This document shows, piece by piece, positions 1-6,170 of a DNA stretch of 8,571 bases (its first letter is position 1; the number at the start of each line of letters is the position of its first letter). The position numbers and the translations under genes are program-made. The stretch lies in contig CALCZO010000059.1 of assembly GCA_937903315.1 (NCBI GenBank), positions 1-8,571 of the forward strand, written 5' to 3'. This stretch comes from an uncultured Alphaproteobacteria bacterium (GTDB lineage Bacteria; Pseudomonadota; Alphaproteobacteria; Rhizobiales; Beijerinckiaceae). The notes beneath the pieces are model-generated. The model was not told the DNA's origin and did no database searches. It worked only from the letters and a program-made list of their open reading frames with translations.

Positions 1-12
1 AGGAGTGGTCAT
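1..12 (-). CDS. Molybdenum hydroxylase large (Mo-cofactor) subunit, N-terminal 4 codons only
   Basis: Reading leftward from position 12, an ATG opens the codons M-T-T-P before the window ends. The ATG overlaps the TGA stop of the 2Fe-2S subunit gene by four bases (ATGA), the same coupling seen between the FAD and 2Fe-2S subunit genes. In cox-type operons the order is medium, small, large, so the molybdopterin-containing catalytic subunit (usually about 750-800 residues) is expected here. Four codons cannot identify a family, so the identity rests on context alone. The active-site loop that would separate CO dehydrogenase from other hydroxylases lies outside the window. Confidence 0.5.
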
Positions 13-503
13 GCCGCGTCTCCCCGTGAGGCCAGCCGCGCCGCCGCCACCTCGGCAATCGCATCGACAATAGCCTGGTAGCCGGTGCAGCGGCAGTAGT
101 TCCCGGACAGGTGCTCGCGGATCACGGCGCGATCGTCCGTACAATGATGATCGAGCAGATCGGCGGCGGTGACCAGCATCCCCGGCGTGCAATAGCCGCA
201 CTGCGCCGCATTGTGGCGGACGAACGCCTCCTGCAGGTCGGCGATCGAGCCGGCGTCGCTCAGTCCCTCGATCGTCTCGACCCGCGCGCCGTCGAGGCTG
301 GCGGCCAGCACCAGACAGCCGCGCACGATCTCGCCGTCGACACGCACCGTGCAGGCGCCGCAGACCCCGTGTTCGCAGCCGGCATGGGCACCAGTCAGCC
401 CGAGATGATCGCGCAGGAAATCGATGAGATGGGTGCGCGGCTCGATCGAGGCGGCCACCGCCTCGCCGTTCACCGTCAGGGCAACAGAAACCCGTCCCGT
501 CAT
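9..503 (-). CDS. Molybdenum hydroxylase 2Fe-2S small subunit (CoxS-like)
   Basis: This 164-residue protein is the electron-transfer subunit of a xanthine dehydrogenase/CO dehydrogenase-family enzyme, passing electrons from the molybdenum site to FAD in the medium subunit. Both iron-sulfur clusters are complete. The N-terminal plant-ferredoxin-like domain has C43, C48, C51 and C63 (C-E-H-G-V-C-G-A-C). The C-terminal helical domain has C102 and C105 (Q-C-G-Y-C-T-P-G) and C137 and C139 (N-Y-C-R-C-T-G-Y). The spacing and length match CO dehydrogenase CoxS closely, but the same layout occurs in nicotinate, isoquinoline and aldehyde hydroxylases. No signal peptide is visible, so the protein is probably cytoplasmic. 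Its ATG overlaps the FAD-subunit stop by four bases and its own stop overlaps the next ATG, indicating translational coupling. The family is certain; the substrate is not. Confidence 0.96.
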   Translation of the reverse strand: MTGRVSVALTVNGEAVAASIEPRTHLIDFLRDHLGLTGAHAGCEHGVCGACTVRVDGEIVRGCLVLAASLDGARVETIEGLSDAGSIADLQEAFVRHNAAQCGYCTPGMLVTAADLLDHHCTDDRAVIREHLSGNYCRCTGYQAIVDAIAEVAAARLASRGDAA

Positions 504-1366
504 GCCGCCACTCCCGTGATCAGGTCACCGACCACCCGCCGCGTCAGCACGCGGGCCAGATGCATTTTCATCGCTGCCGGGCCATTGAGGTCGTCGTTGG
601 GCGAAAGCGCCTCGTCGAGTGCCACAAGCGCGGCGTCAAGCGCGGCGCCGGTGCCGTCAGATCCGGCGAGCGCCGCCGAGGCCGCCTCAGCCAGGATCGG
701 TCGATCGCCGAGCGAGAAATAGACGAGCCGGACCGAACCCAAGCGCCCGCCCTCGACCGTGGCAGCCGCCGCAAGTCCGGCCATGGCGTAGTCGCCCGAA
801 CGGCGGGTGATCTCGCGGATGGCAAAGCGCGCACCGGCAGCAGGGCCGGGGATGTGCACGGCGCGGATGATCTCGTCCTCGCCAAGCGCGGTTTCGAACA
901 TGCCGGCGAAGAAGTCGTCCGCCGCGATCCGCCGTTCGCCCGACGCTGATGCCGCGATGATGTCTGCCTTCAATGCTACGGCGCAGGCCGGAAGTTCGGA
1001 GGCCGGATCAGCCAGCGCCAGAGAGCCGCCGATCGTGCCGCGGTTGCGGATGGCCGGGTGGGCAATCAGCGGCGCAGCGTGCCGCAGCAGCGGCGCATGG
1101 CGACGGATCAGCGGATCGCGCTCGAGCATCGCATGGTGTGTCAGCGCGCCAATCTCGATGCCGCCAGCGCTTTCGCGCACGCCCGACAGCGCCTCAATCG
1201 CTGTGATGTCGATCAGCAGAGACGGCTCGGACAGGCGGAACGCCAGCGAGGCGAGCAGGCTCTGCCCGCCGGCTAGCACCTTCGCATCGCCCCCGGCATC
1301 GGTGCGCAGGGCAAAAAACGCATCCAGCGAGGTGGGGCGCGCGTACTCGAACGCTGGCCATTTCAT
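500..1366 (-). CDS. Molybdenum hydroxylase FAD-binding medium subunit (CoxM-like)
   Basis: This is the flavoprotein subunit that takes electrons from the 2Fe-2S clusters. I chose the ATG at 1366, giving 288 residues that begin M-K-W-P-A-F-E-Y. It has GGGAG eight bases upstream, and it places the two FAD pyrophosphate-binding motifs, A-G-G-Q-S at 32-36 and T-I-G-G at 111-114, where I recall them in CO dehydrogenase CoxM (also about 288 residues). An in-frame ATG at 1450 would add 28 residues with no family counterpart. The N-terminal FAD_binding_5 domain (about 1-170) is followed by the CO dehydrogenase flavoprotein C-terminal domain. There is no extra 4Fe-4S insertion of the 4-hydroxybenzoyl-CoA reductase type: no cysteine cluster is present. 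It is the first gene of the operon, divergent from a TetR-type regulator. Confidence 0.95.
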   Translation of the reverse strand: MKWPAFEYARPTSLDAFFALRTDAGGDAKVLAGGQSLLASLAFRLSEPSLLIDITAIEALSGVRESAGGIEIGALTHHAMLERDPLIRRHAPLLRHAAPLIAHPAIRNRGTIGGSLALADPASELPACAVALKADIIAASASGERRIAADDFFAGMFETALGEDEIIRAVHIPGPAAGARFAIREITRRSGDYAMAGLAAAATVEGGRLGSVRLVYFSLGDRPILAEAASAALAGSDGTGAALDAALVALDEALSPNDDLNGPAAMKMHLARVLTRRVVGDLITGVAA

Positions 1367-1374
1367 CGGCATTT

Positions 1375-1379
1375 CTCCC
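1375..1379 (-). promoter_or_regulatory. Ribosome binding site that decides the FAD-subunit start
   Basis: On the minus strand GGGAG lies eight bases before the ATG at 1366. No comparable purine-rich site precedes the in-frame ATG at 1450, so the shorter protein is favoured. Confidence 0.6.
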
Positions 1380-1458
1380 GCCTTGATCGCGACGTGCCGC
1401 TCATTTCGCGACGGCAAGGGCAAACCGGCTGCGACAGCGTAAATGGTCATTTGATAAA

Positions 1459-1487
1459 TTCAAGAGGCTGGACTCTGTTTTCTTGAA
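1459..1487. promoter_or_regulatory. Inverted repeat, candidate TetR operator in the divergent spacer
   Basis: TTCAAGA (1459-1465) and TCTTGAA (1481-1487) are perfect 7-bp inverted arms separated by 15 bp. The arm centres are 22 bp apart, about two helical turns, as expected if two faces of one regulator or two dimers bind the same side of DNA. The repeat sits between the divergent starts at 1366 (minus) and 1517 (plus). A -35-like TTGATA (1451-1456) lies immediately beside the left arm on the plus strand, though no good -10 follows it. TetR-family regulators commonly bind such spacers and repress both themselves and the neighbour. The symmetry is seen; the binding is inferred. Confidence 0.45.
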
Positions 1488-1506
1488 AGGGCATGTCCGT
1501 TTTTCG

Positions 1507-1511
1507 GGAGG
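1507..1511 (+). promoter_or_regulatory. Ribosome binding site that decides the TetR start
   Basis: GGAGG lies five bases before the ATG at 1517. The other in-frame ATG at 1493 has only a weak GAAAGGG stretch one base away, so 1517 is preferred. Confidence 0.65.
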
Positions 1512-1516
1512 AACGG

Positions 1517-2125
1517 ATGGTCGACGAGATCGCAAGGCCCGGGCGGCGGCGGCTGAGCCCCGGGGCGCGGCGCGCGCTGATCGTATCGGCGGCGGTGCGC
1601 TATTTCGCCGAGGTCGGGTTCGATGGGCCGACGCGCGAGCTGGCCCGCCGCGCCGGCGTGACCCAGCCGCTGCTCTACAAGTATTTTCCCTCGAAGGCCG
1701 CGCTGATGGAGGCGGTGTTCGAGCATGTCTACCTCGGTCGCCTGTCGCCGCAATGGCCGGTTCTTCTGGCTGATCGCAGCCGGCCCCTGCGCGACCGGCT
1801 GATTGCCTTTTACCGCGAGTATACGACCGCGATCTTCACCTACGAGTGGATGCGGATGTTCATGTTCGCCGGGCTGGCCGGCGAGCCGCTCAACCGGCGT
1901 TATCTTGAGCACCTGCGCGATCTGCTGCTCAGCACCCTGCTGGTCGAGATGCAGCAGCGGGCAACCGGCCCGCGTCCGGAGATGGAGGACATCTGGAACC
2001 TGCACGGCTCGATCGTCTATCTCGGCATCCGCAAGTTCATCTACCAGTTGCCGGTCCCGGACGACATCGGACCGACGGTCGAGCACTCCATTGACCGGTT
2101 TCTCGCCGGCTTCGGGCTGGAGTGA
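1517..2125 (+). CDS. TetR/AcrR-family transcriptional regulator
   Basis: This protein of 202 residues from the ATG at 1517 (210 from 1493) is a TetR-type repressor. The DNA-binding domain is canonical. Helix 1 carries A-A-V-R-Y-F-A-E-V-G-F-D-G at about 25-37. It is followed by the helix-turn-helix T-R-E-L-A-R-R-A-G-V-T-Q-P-L-L-Y-K-Y-F at 39-57 and then P-S-K-A-A-L-M-E-A-V. The C-terminal ligand domain (about 75-202) is rich in hydrophobic and aromatic residues, but its effector cannot be predicted. The N-terminal arm is strongly basic (R-P-G-R-R-R at 7-12), which may contact the minor groove. It is divergent from the molybdenum hydroxylase operon with an inverted repeat between them, so local control of that operon and itself is likely. 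Its stop lies 2 bp from the stop of the convergent hydrolase gene. Confidence 0.93.
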   Translation: MVDEIARPGRRRLSPGARRALIVSAAVRYFAEVGFDGPTRELARRAGVTQPLLYKYFPSKAALMEAVFEHVYLGRLSPQWPVLLADRSRPLRDRLIAFYREYTTAIFTYEWMRMFMFAGLAGEPLNRRYLEHLRDLLLSTLLVEMQQRATGPRPEMEDIWNLHGSIVYLGIRKFIYQLPVPDDIGPTVEHSIDRFLAGFGLE

Positions 2126-2130
2126 CGTCA
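2123..2130. other. Palindrome TGACGTCA formed by two convergent stop codons
   Basis: The TGA stop of the TetR gene (2123-2125) and the TGA stop of the minus-strand hydrolase (2130-2128) are separated only by CG, forming a perfect 8-bp palindrome. There is no room for a terminator between the two genes, so the two transcripts must overlap at their 3' ends. Confidence 0.7.
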
Positions 2131-2904
2131 GTCGTCAAGGATGGCAACGGCCCGCGTCCAGCCCGCCGAGGCGGCATGGATCTTGACCGGAAAGCACGCG
2201 ACCATGAAGCCGCTTGCCGGCAGCGTGTCGAGATTGGCCAGCTTCTCGATATGGCAGTAGCCGATCGCGGCACCCGCCTTGTGCCCCTCCCAGATCAGCC
2301 CCGCATCGCCGGTTTCTGCAAAACGCCGGCGCGTGGCAGAGAACGGCGCGTCCCAGCTCCACGCGTCCGTACCGGTCACGCGGACGCCGCGCGAGGTCAG
2401 ATACAGCGTCGCCTCGCGGCCCATGCCGCACCCCCGGTCGAGGTAGTCGGGCTGGCCATACGCGGTGCCTGCCGCCGTGTTGACCAGCACGATGTCAAGC
2501 GGGGCAAGGGTGTGGTCGATGCGGGCCAGTTCGGCCTCGACCTCGCCGGCCGTGCAGACATGCCCGTCCGGCAGGTGGCGGAAATCGAGCTTCACCCCGC
2601 GCTGGAAGCACCAGTCGAGCGGTACCTCGTCGATGGTGATGGCGCGCTTGCCGCCGTCCATGGTCGGGTGAAAATGCCACGGCGCATCAAGATGGGTGCC
2701 GTTATGGGTCGACAGCCGGACGTTTTCCACGGCCCAGCCGGCGCCATCAGGCAGTTGCGCCCGGCTGAGCCCGGGGAACAGATCCGTCATCTGCCCGGCC
2801 CCGGCGGCATGATCGAGATAGTCGATCTCGGGCAGCATCATCGGCGGATCGGACACGATACCGGCCATCAGCGGCACGGAAAGATCGATGATGCGGCGGG
2901 TCAT
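2128..2904 (-). CDS. Cyclase-family metal-dependent hydrolase (kynurenine formamidase/isatin hydrolase-like)
   Basis: This 258-residue protein belongs to the cyclase family (PF04199), metal-dependent enzymes that hydrolyse amide, lactam or related bonds. Examples are kynurenine formamidase KynB and isatin hydrolase. The signature is complete: H67-N-G-T-H71-L-D73-A-P-W-H77. A second pair, H208 and E220, has the same 12-residue spacing as I recall for the remaining metal ligands of KynB. The C-terminal stretch C-F-P-V-K-I (237-242) and A-S-A-G-W is typical of the larger members, which are longer than KynB (about 210). I chose ATG 2904, starting M-T-R-R-I-I-D-L-S, because AGGA lies seven bases upstream and the family begins there. 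An upstream ATG at 3000 adds 32 unrelated residues. No signal peptide is seen. It is divergent from tctCBA and may process the imported compound. The substrate is unknown. Confidence 0.92.
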   Translation of the reverse strand: MTRRIIDLSVPLMAGIVSDPPMMLPEIDYLDHAAGAGQMTDLFPGLSRAQLPDGAGWAVENVRLSTHNGTHLDAPWHFHPTMDGGKRAITIDEVPLDWCFQRGVKLDFRHLPDGHVCTAGEVEAELARIDHTLAPLDIVLVNTAAGTAYGQPDYLDRGCGMGREATLYLTSRGVRVTGTDAWSWDAPFSATRRRFAETGDAGLIWEGHKAGAAIGYCHIEKLANLDTLPASGFMVACFPVKIHAASAGWTRAVAILDD

Positions 2905-3015
2905 GCATGCGTCCTGTCGAAGCGGAAGGGGCCACACCACCAGAGCCGGGCGGCGAAGGCAAGCACGGACGGATGCCGCTGGCGGGAAGCGAACGTCCAT
3001 ACGATTTGCGGAGAG

Positions 3016-3044
3016 TTGAGTTAGTCGTTAGACAAAGGTATTGC
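3016..3044 (+). promoter_or_regulatory. Candidate tctC promoter with an overlapping palindrome and tandem repeat
   Basis: TTGAGT (3016-3021) and TATTGC (3039-3044) are 17 bp apart and could serve as a weak -35/-10 pair. Over the spacer lie an imperfect 16-bp palindrome, TTAGTC-GTTA-GACAAA (3021-3036, five of six positions paired), and a 7-bp tandem repeat, GTTAGTC then GTTAGAC (3020-3033). Such overlap would suit an operator. No regulator can be assigned from the sequence, and the promoter itself is weak. Confidence 0.3.
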
Positions 3045-3092
3045 CGATGTCTCGCATAACAGACACGCAGCGATACACTTAGGGAGGTAAGA

Positions 3093-4058
3093 ATGCGTTT
3101 GATGTCGTTTGCCGCTTCGATCGCCGCCATCGTGGCGATGCCGCTGGCGGCCATGGCCCAACCGGCCAAGACCGAGTGCCTTGCCGGCGCCAAGCCCGGC
3201 GGCGGTTTTGATCTGACCTGCCGGCTGGCGGGCATGGCGCTGCAGAACGCCAAGCTGATCAAGGATCCGATGGCCGTCACCTACATGGAAGGTGGCGTCG
3301 GGGCTGTCGCCTACAACCACGTCATCGGCACCCGTCCGAATGATCCGGGCCTGATCATCGCCGCGTCGGCCGGCTCTGCGCTGCTGATTGCCCAGGGCAA
3401 GTTCGGCAAGCATGACGAGAATGCCGTGCGCTGGCTCGGCTCGGTCGGCACCGATTACGGCGTGATCGCGGTCTCGGCCGATTCGCCGATCAAGACGCTC
3501 AAGGAACTGATCGAAGCCTTCGGCAAGGACCCGGGCGCGTTCCCGGTCGGTGGCGGCGGCGCGGTCGGCAGTCAGGACTGGATGAAGGTGGCGCTGGTCG
3601 CCAAGGCGTCGAATGTCGATCCCAAGAAGATGCGCTACGCCGCGCTTGAAGGCGGCGGCGCCGTGACGACTGCGCTGCAGGGCGGCCACGTCAAGATCGC
3701 CTCGGGCGATGCGGCCGAGATGGGCGTCCTGCATGAGCAGAAGAAGCTGCGCCTTCTGGTCGTGATGTCCAACGAGCGCCTTCCCGGCGCGCTGAAGGAC
3801 GTACCGACGGCCAAGGAGCAGGGCTTCGACATTCTCTGGCCGGTGTGGCGCGGGTTCTATGTCGGACCGAAGGTGTCGGATGCCGATTACAACACCTGGG
3901 TCGAGATGTTCAGGAAGCTGTCGGCGACGCCCGAATTCGCCAAGGAGCGGGAAGCGCGCGGTCTGTTCCCGCTCAACGCCTTCGGCGCCGACTTCGACAA
4001 GCTCGTCAAGTCCGACGTCGTCAAGTTCAGGCAGCTGGCCAAGGACGCCGGACTGTAA
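3093..4058 (+). CDS. tctC: Tripartite tricarboxylate transporter substrate-binding protein TctC
   Basis: This 321-residue periplasmic binding protein captures the solute for the TctAB membrane complex. The signal peptide is clear: basic start, hydrophobic core at about 5-20, and cleavage after A-M-A (22) before Q-P. The mature N-terminus E-C-L-A-G-A-K-P-G-G-G-F-D-L-T-C and the later motifs V-G-T-D-Y-G, G-S-Q-D-W-M-K and R-G-F-Y-V-G-P-K-V-S-D-A-D-Y match, from memory, the Salmonella citrate-binding TctC along its length. That points to the true TctC subgroup rather than a generic Bug protein, and so to a tri- or dicarboxylate ligand. The start is supported by GGGAGG five bases upstream. It is the first gene of tctCBA, divergent from the hydrolase. 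No tctDE two-component pair adjoins it, so control differs from Salmonella. Confidence 0.95.
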   Translation: MRLMSFAASIAAIVAMPLAAMAQPAKTECLAGAKPGGGFDLTCRLAGMALQNAKLIKDPMAVTYMEGGVGAVAYNHVIGTRPNDPGLIIAASAGSALLIAQGKFGKHDENAVRWLGSVGTDYGVIAVSADSPIKTLKELIEAFGKDPGAFPVGGGGAVGSQDWMKVALVAKASNVDPKKMRYAALEGGGAVTTALQGGHVKIASGDAAEMGVLHEQKKLRLLVVMSNERLPGALKDVPTAKEQGFDILWPVWRGFYVGPKVSDADYNTWVEMFRKLSATPEFAKEREARGLFPLNAFGADFDKLVKSDVVKFRQLAKDAGL

Positions 4059-4073
4059 GTCAACGATTGCAGG

Positions 4074-4099
4074 CGGCCGCGGGAACCAACCTGCGGCCG
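4074..4099 (+). promoter_or_regulatory. Strong intercistronic hairpin between tctC and tctB
   Basis: CGGCCGCGGG (4074-4083) pairs with CCTGCGGCCG (4090-4099), leaving the six-base loop AACCAA. Nine of ten pairs are Watson-Crick and one is G-U. No T-run follows, so it is not a standard intrinsic terminator. It lies 16 bases after the tctC stop and ends 15 bases before the GGAGG of tctB. Binding-protein genes often carry such stems, which protect the upstream mRNA and lower downstream expression. That role is inferred here. Confidence 0.65.
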
Positions 4100-4127
4100 T
4101 TCTCCGGCGCTTCGGGAGGGGGCCGCC

Positions 4128-4586
4128 ATGACAGACCTATCGCCTGCCCACCGCAAGGCGGGCCGCATCGCGGCGCTCACGATCATTATGTTCGCCAGCG
4201 TCTATGCCGTGCTCGGCAGCCAGATTGAATATTCCTTCTCGTCCGATCCCATTGGCCCGCGCGGCTTCCCGATCGGGCTTGGCGTGCTTCTGGCGGCTCT
4301 CGGCGTCTGGTACTACCTCGACACCGGGGCTTGCGAGGACTGGCCGGACCGGCGCGGAGCGCAGGCTGCGGCGCTGTTCCTCGGTCTCAGCGTCGCGATG
4401 ATGCTGGCCATGCCGTACATCGGGTTCATCATCGCCATGGCGATCCTGCTGACCGGTGTCGCGCGGCTGTTCGGGGCAAGCTGGCCGATGGCCTTTGCCA
4501 ATGGCATCGGACAGGCCGTGCTCTGGTGGCTGCTCTTCGGGCCGTTGCTGGGCAGTCATCTGCCGAAGGGGCCGTTCGGCTTCTGA
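4128..4586 (+). CDS. tctB: Tripartite tricarboxylate transporter small membrane subunit TctB
   Basis: This 152-residue inner-membrane protein is the small subunit of the TctCBA proton- or sodium-driven carboxylate importer. About four membrane segments are visible, near residues 13-30, 41-60, 79-108 (one long or two short helices around M-P-Y-I-G-F) and 122-140. Conserved TctB features include D-P-I-G-P-R-G-F-P after the first segment, G-V-W-Y-Y-L in the second, and the central G-F-I-I-A-M. TctB sequences are poorly conserved, so position between tctC and tctA and the length (family about 140-170) carry much of the assignment. GGAGG lies eight bases before the ATG. The gene is separated from tctC by a 69-bp spacer with a strong hairpin. 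Confidence 0.9.
   Translation: MTDLSPAHRKAGRIAALTIIMFASVYAVLGSQIEYSFSSDPIGPRGFPIGLGVLLAALGVWYYLDTGACEDWPDRRGAQAAALFLGLSVAMMLAMPYIGFIIAMAILLTGVARLFGASWPMAFANGIGQAVLWWLLFGPLLGSHLPKGPFGF
4562..4580 (+). other. Short hairpin at the 3' end of tctB
   Basis: GCCGAA (4562-4567) and TTCGGC (4575-4580) form a perfect 6-bp stem with a 7-base loop, ending just before the last codon and stop of tctB. A second small stem (CCGC 4608-4611 with GCGG 4616-4619) lies immediately before the G-rich ribosome site of tctA. Neither is followed by a T-run. They could modulate tctA translation, but stems this short arise often in GC-rich DNA. Confidence 0.3.
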
Positions 4587-4634
4587 TCGTCGCGTTCGGA
4601 GCATGATCCGCCGAGGCGGGCAGGGGGGAATGAC

Positions 4635-6137
4635 ATGTCGCTTGATTTTCTTTGGCAGGGCTTCGGCGTAGCGCTTCAGCCGTCCAATCTCCTGATCGGC
4701 TTCCTTGGCTGCTTTCTCGGCACGATCATCGGCGCCCTGCCGGCGGTCGGGCCGATCAACGGCATCGCGCTGTTGTTGCCGATTGCCTACACCTCCGGAC
4801 TTCCGGCGGAATCGACGCTGATCCTGCTGGCCGGGGTGTACTACGGCGCTGAATACGGCGGCCGCATTTCCTCGATCCTGCTCAATGTACCGGGTGATGC
4901 CGGCGCGGTGATGACGGCGATCGACGGCTATCCGTTGGCCCGCAACGGCGATGCGACCCGGGCGCTGGCGATTTCCGGCATCTCGTCATTCATCGGTGGC
5001 ATGCTGGCGGTCGTGGCGATGACGTTCCTTGCGCCGCTGTTCGGCCTGCTGGCGATCAAGTTCGGCCCGGCGGAATATTTCGTCCTGATGGTGTTCGCCT
5101 TCTGCACGCTCGGCTCGATGGTCGGTCACGAGCCGGTCAAGACACTGATCGGTTGCGTGATCGGCCTGACGCTGACGACCATCGGCATCGACGCCACCTC
5201 GGGCGCCTATCGTTTCACCTTCGACGAACCGGAACTGCACGATGGCATCGAGTTCATCGTGCTGGTCATCGGACTGTTCTCGATCTCCGAGGCGCTGATC
5301 CTGCTCGAACGGCAGATGACGGGCGTGCTCAAGCCGCTCGAGGTCAAGGGCAAGTATCCAAGCTGGCTGGACCTCAAGACCATTACCTGGCCCTCGGTCC
5401 GCGCCACCGTGATCGGGTTCATCATCGGCGTGCTGCCCGGCACGGGCGCGTCGGTGGCCAGCGCGGTCGCCTACACGACCGAAAAGCGCATCAATAACAA
5501 GGACAACACCTTCGGCAAGGGCGATATCCGCGGTCTGGCCGCGCCCGAAGCGGCCAACAACGCGGCCGCGACTGGCGCGTTCGTGCCGATGCTGACCCTC
5601 GGCGTGCCCGGCTCGGGCACCACGGCGGTGATGCTTGGCGCGCTGATGCTCTACAATATCCAGCCCGGCCCCCAGTTGTTCATCGAACAGCCCAAGCTGG
5701 TCGGCGGCCTGATCGCTTCGATGTATGTCGGCAATGTGCTGCTGCTGATTCTCAACCTGCCGCTGGTCCAGTTGTTTGCCCGCATGCTGCTGATGCCGAA
5801 CTGGATTCTCATCCCCGGCATCGTCGCGCTGTCGATCCTCGGCGTCTATTCGGCCTATTCCAGCGTCATGTCGGTCCTGATCATGTTCGGCATCGGTATC
5901 GCCGGCTACCTTCTGCGCAAGCTGGGCTTCGACATGGCACCGATCGTGCTGGGATTCGTGCTGGGGAAGGTGATGGAGGTCAACCTGAGGAACGCGCTGG
6001 CGCTGTCTGGCGGCGAAATCGGCATTTTCTTTTCAAGCCCGCTGGCGATCATCCTGTGGGGCCTCGCGCTGCTCGTCGTGCTGTTGCCGTGGTGGTTGCG
6101 CCGGCGCGCGTCGGCGCTGGCGGCAGGGTCGCCTTGA
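4635..6137 (+). CDS. tctA: Tripartite tricarboxylate transporter large membrane subunit TctA
   Basis: This 500-residue integral membrane protein is the transport channel of the TctCBA system and has the usual family length (about 500). It shows the two-halves architecture of TctA. The first re-entrant-type motif is G29-T-I-I-G33-A-L-P-A-V-G-P40. A matching motif lies in the second half, G261-F-I-I-G265-V-L-P-G-T-G-A272. The signature A-P-E-A-A-N-N (303-309) follows, then L-G-V-P-G-S-G-T-T (322-330). Around ten to twelve hydrophobic segments are spread over the protein. The G-run at 4623-4628 lies six bases before the ATG. It is the last gene of the transporter operon. A Crp/Fnr regulator gene follows 33 bp later on the same strand with no terminator-like hairpin and T-run between, so read-through into that gene is possible. 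Confidence 0.97.
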   Translation: MSLDFLWQGFGVALQPSNLLIGFLGCFLGTIIGALPAVGPINGIALLLPIAYTSGLPAESTLILLAGVYYGAEYGGRISSILLNVPGDAGAVMTAIDGYPLARNGDATRALAISGISSFIGGMLAVVAMTFLAPLFGLLAIKFGPAEYFVLMVFAFCTLGSMVGHEPVKTLIGCVIGLTLTTIGIDATSGAYRFTFDEPELHDGIEFIVLVIGLFSISEALILLERQMTGVLKPLEVKGKYPSWLDLKTITWPSVRATVIGFIIGVLPGTGASVASAVAYTTEKRINNKDNTFGKGDIRGLAAPEAANNAAATGAFVPMLTLGVPGSGTTAVMLGALMLYNIQPGPQLFIEQPKLVGGLIASMYVGNVLLLILNLPLVQLFARMLLMPNWILIPGIVALSILGVYSAYSSVMSVLIMFGIGIAGYLLRKLGFDMAPIVLGFVLGKVMEVNLRNALALSGGEIGIFFSSPLAIILWGLALLVVLLPWWLRRRASALAAGSP

Positions 6138-6141
6138 TCGT

Positions 6142-6161
6142 TTCGGGGAAGTTCGGGGAGC
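6142..6161 (+). repeat. Tandem 10-bp repeat before the first Crp/Fnr gene
   Basis: TTCGGGGAAG (6142-6151) is followed directly by TTCGGGGAGC (6152-6161), eight of ten positions identical. Both units contain a ribosome-site-like GGGGA. The second lies about ten bases before the ATG at 6171, slightly farther than ideal. The repeat could reflect slippage. Confidence 0.4.
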
Positions 6162-6170
6162 ATTGAGTCG

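Noticed and set aside
1367..1450. 28-residue N-terminal extension of the FAD subunit from ATG 1450
   Set aside because: It has no ribosome site, would shift the FAD motifs from their family positions, and would take up most of the divergent spacer.
1451..1463. TTGA-N5-TCAA resembling an FNR box in the TetR/Mo-hydroxylase spacer
   Set aside because: The spacing is five bases between the TTGA and TCAA arms, where FNR/DNR boxes need six, so the symmetry is off by one.
2122..3024. Long open frame on the plus strand opposite the cyclase-family hydrolase
   Set aside because: It is an antisense shadow in GC-rich DNA. The translation shows no domain, while the minus strand has the complete metal-binding signature.
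4074..4099. Intrinsic terminator after tctC
   Set aside because: The stem is strong but no T-run follows it, and tctB and tctA continue in the same direction as one functional unit.
6134..6147. TTGAT half-site just before the first Crp/Fnr gene
   Set aside because: The right half is TCGGG and has no match to ATCAA. The TTGAT overlaps the tctA stop codon and is likely chance.
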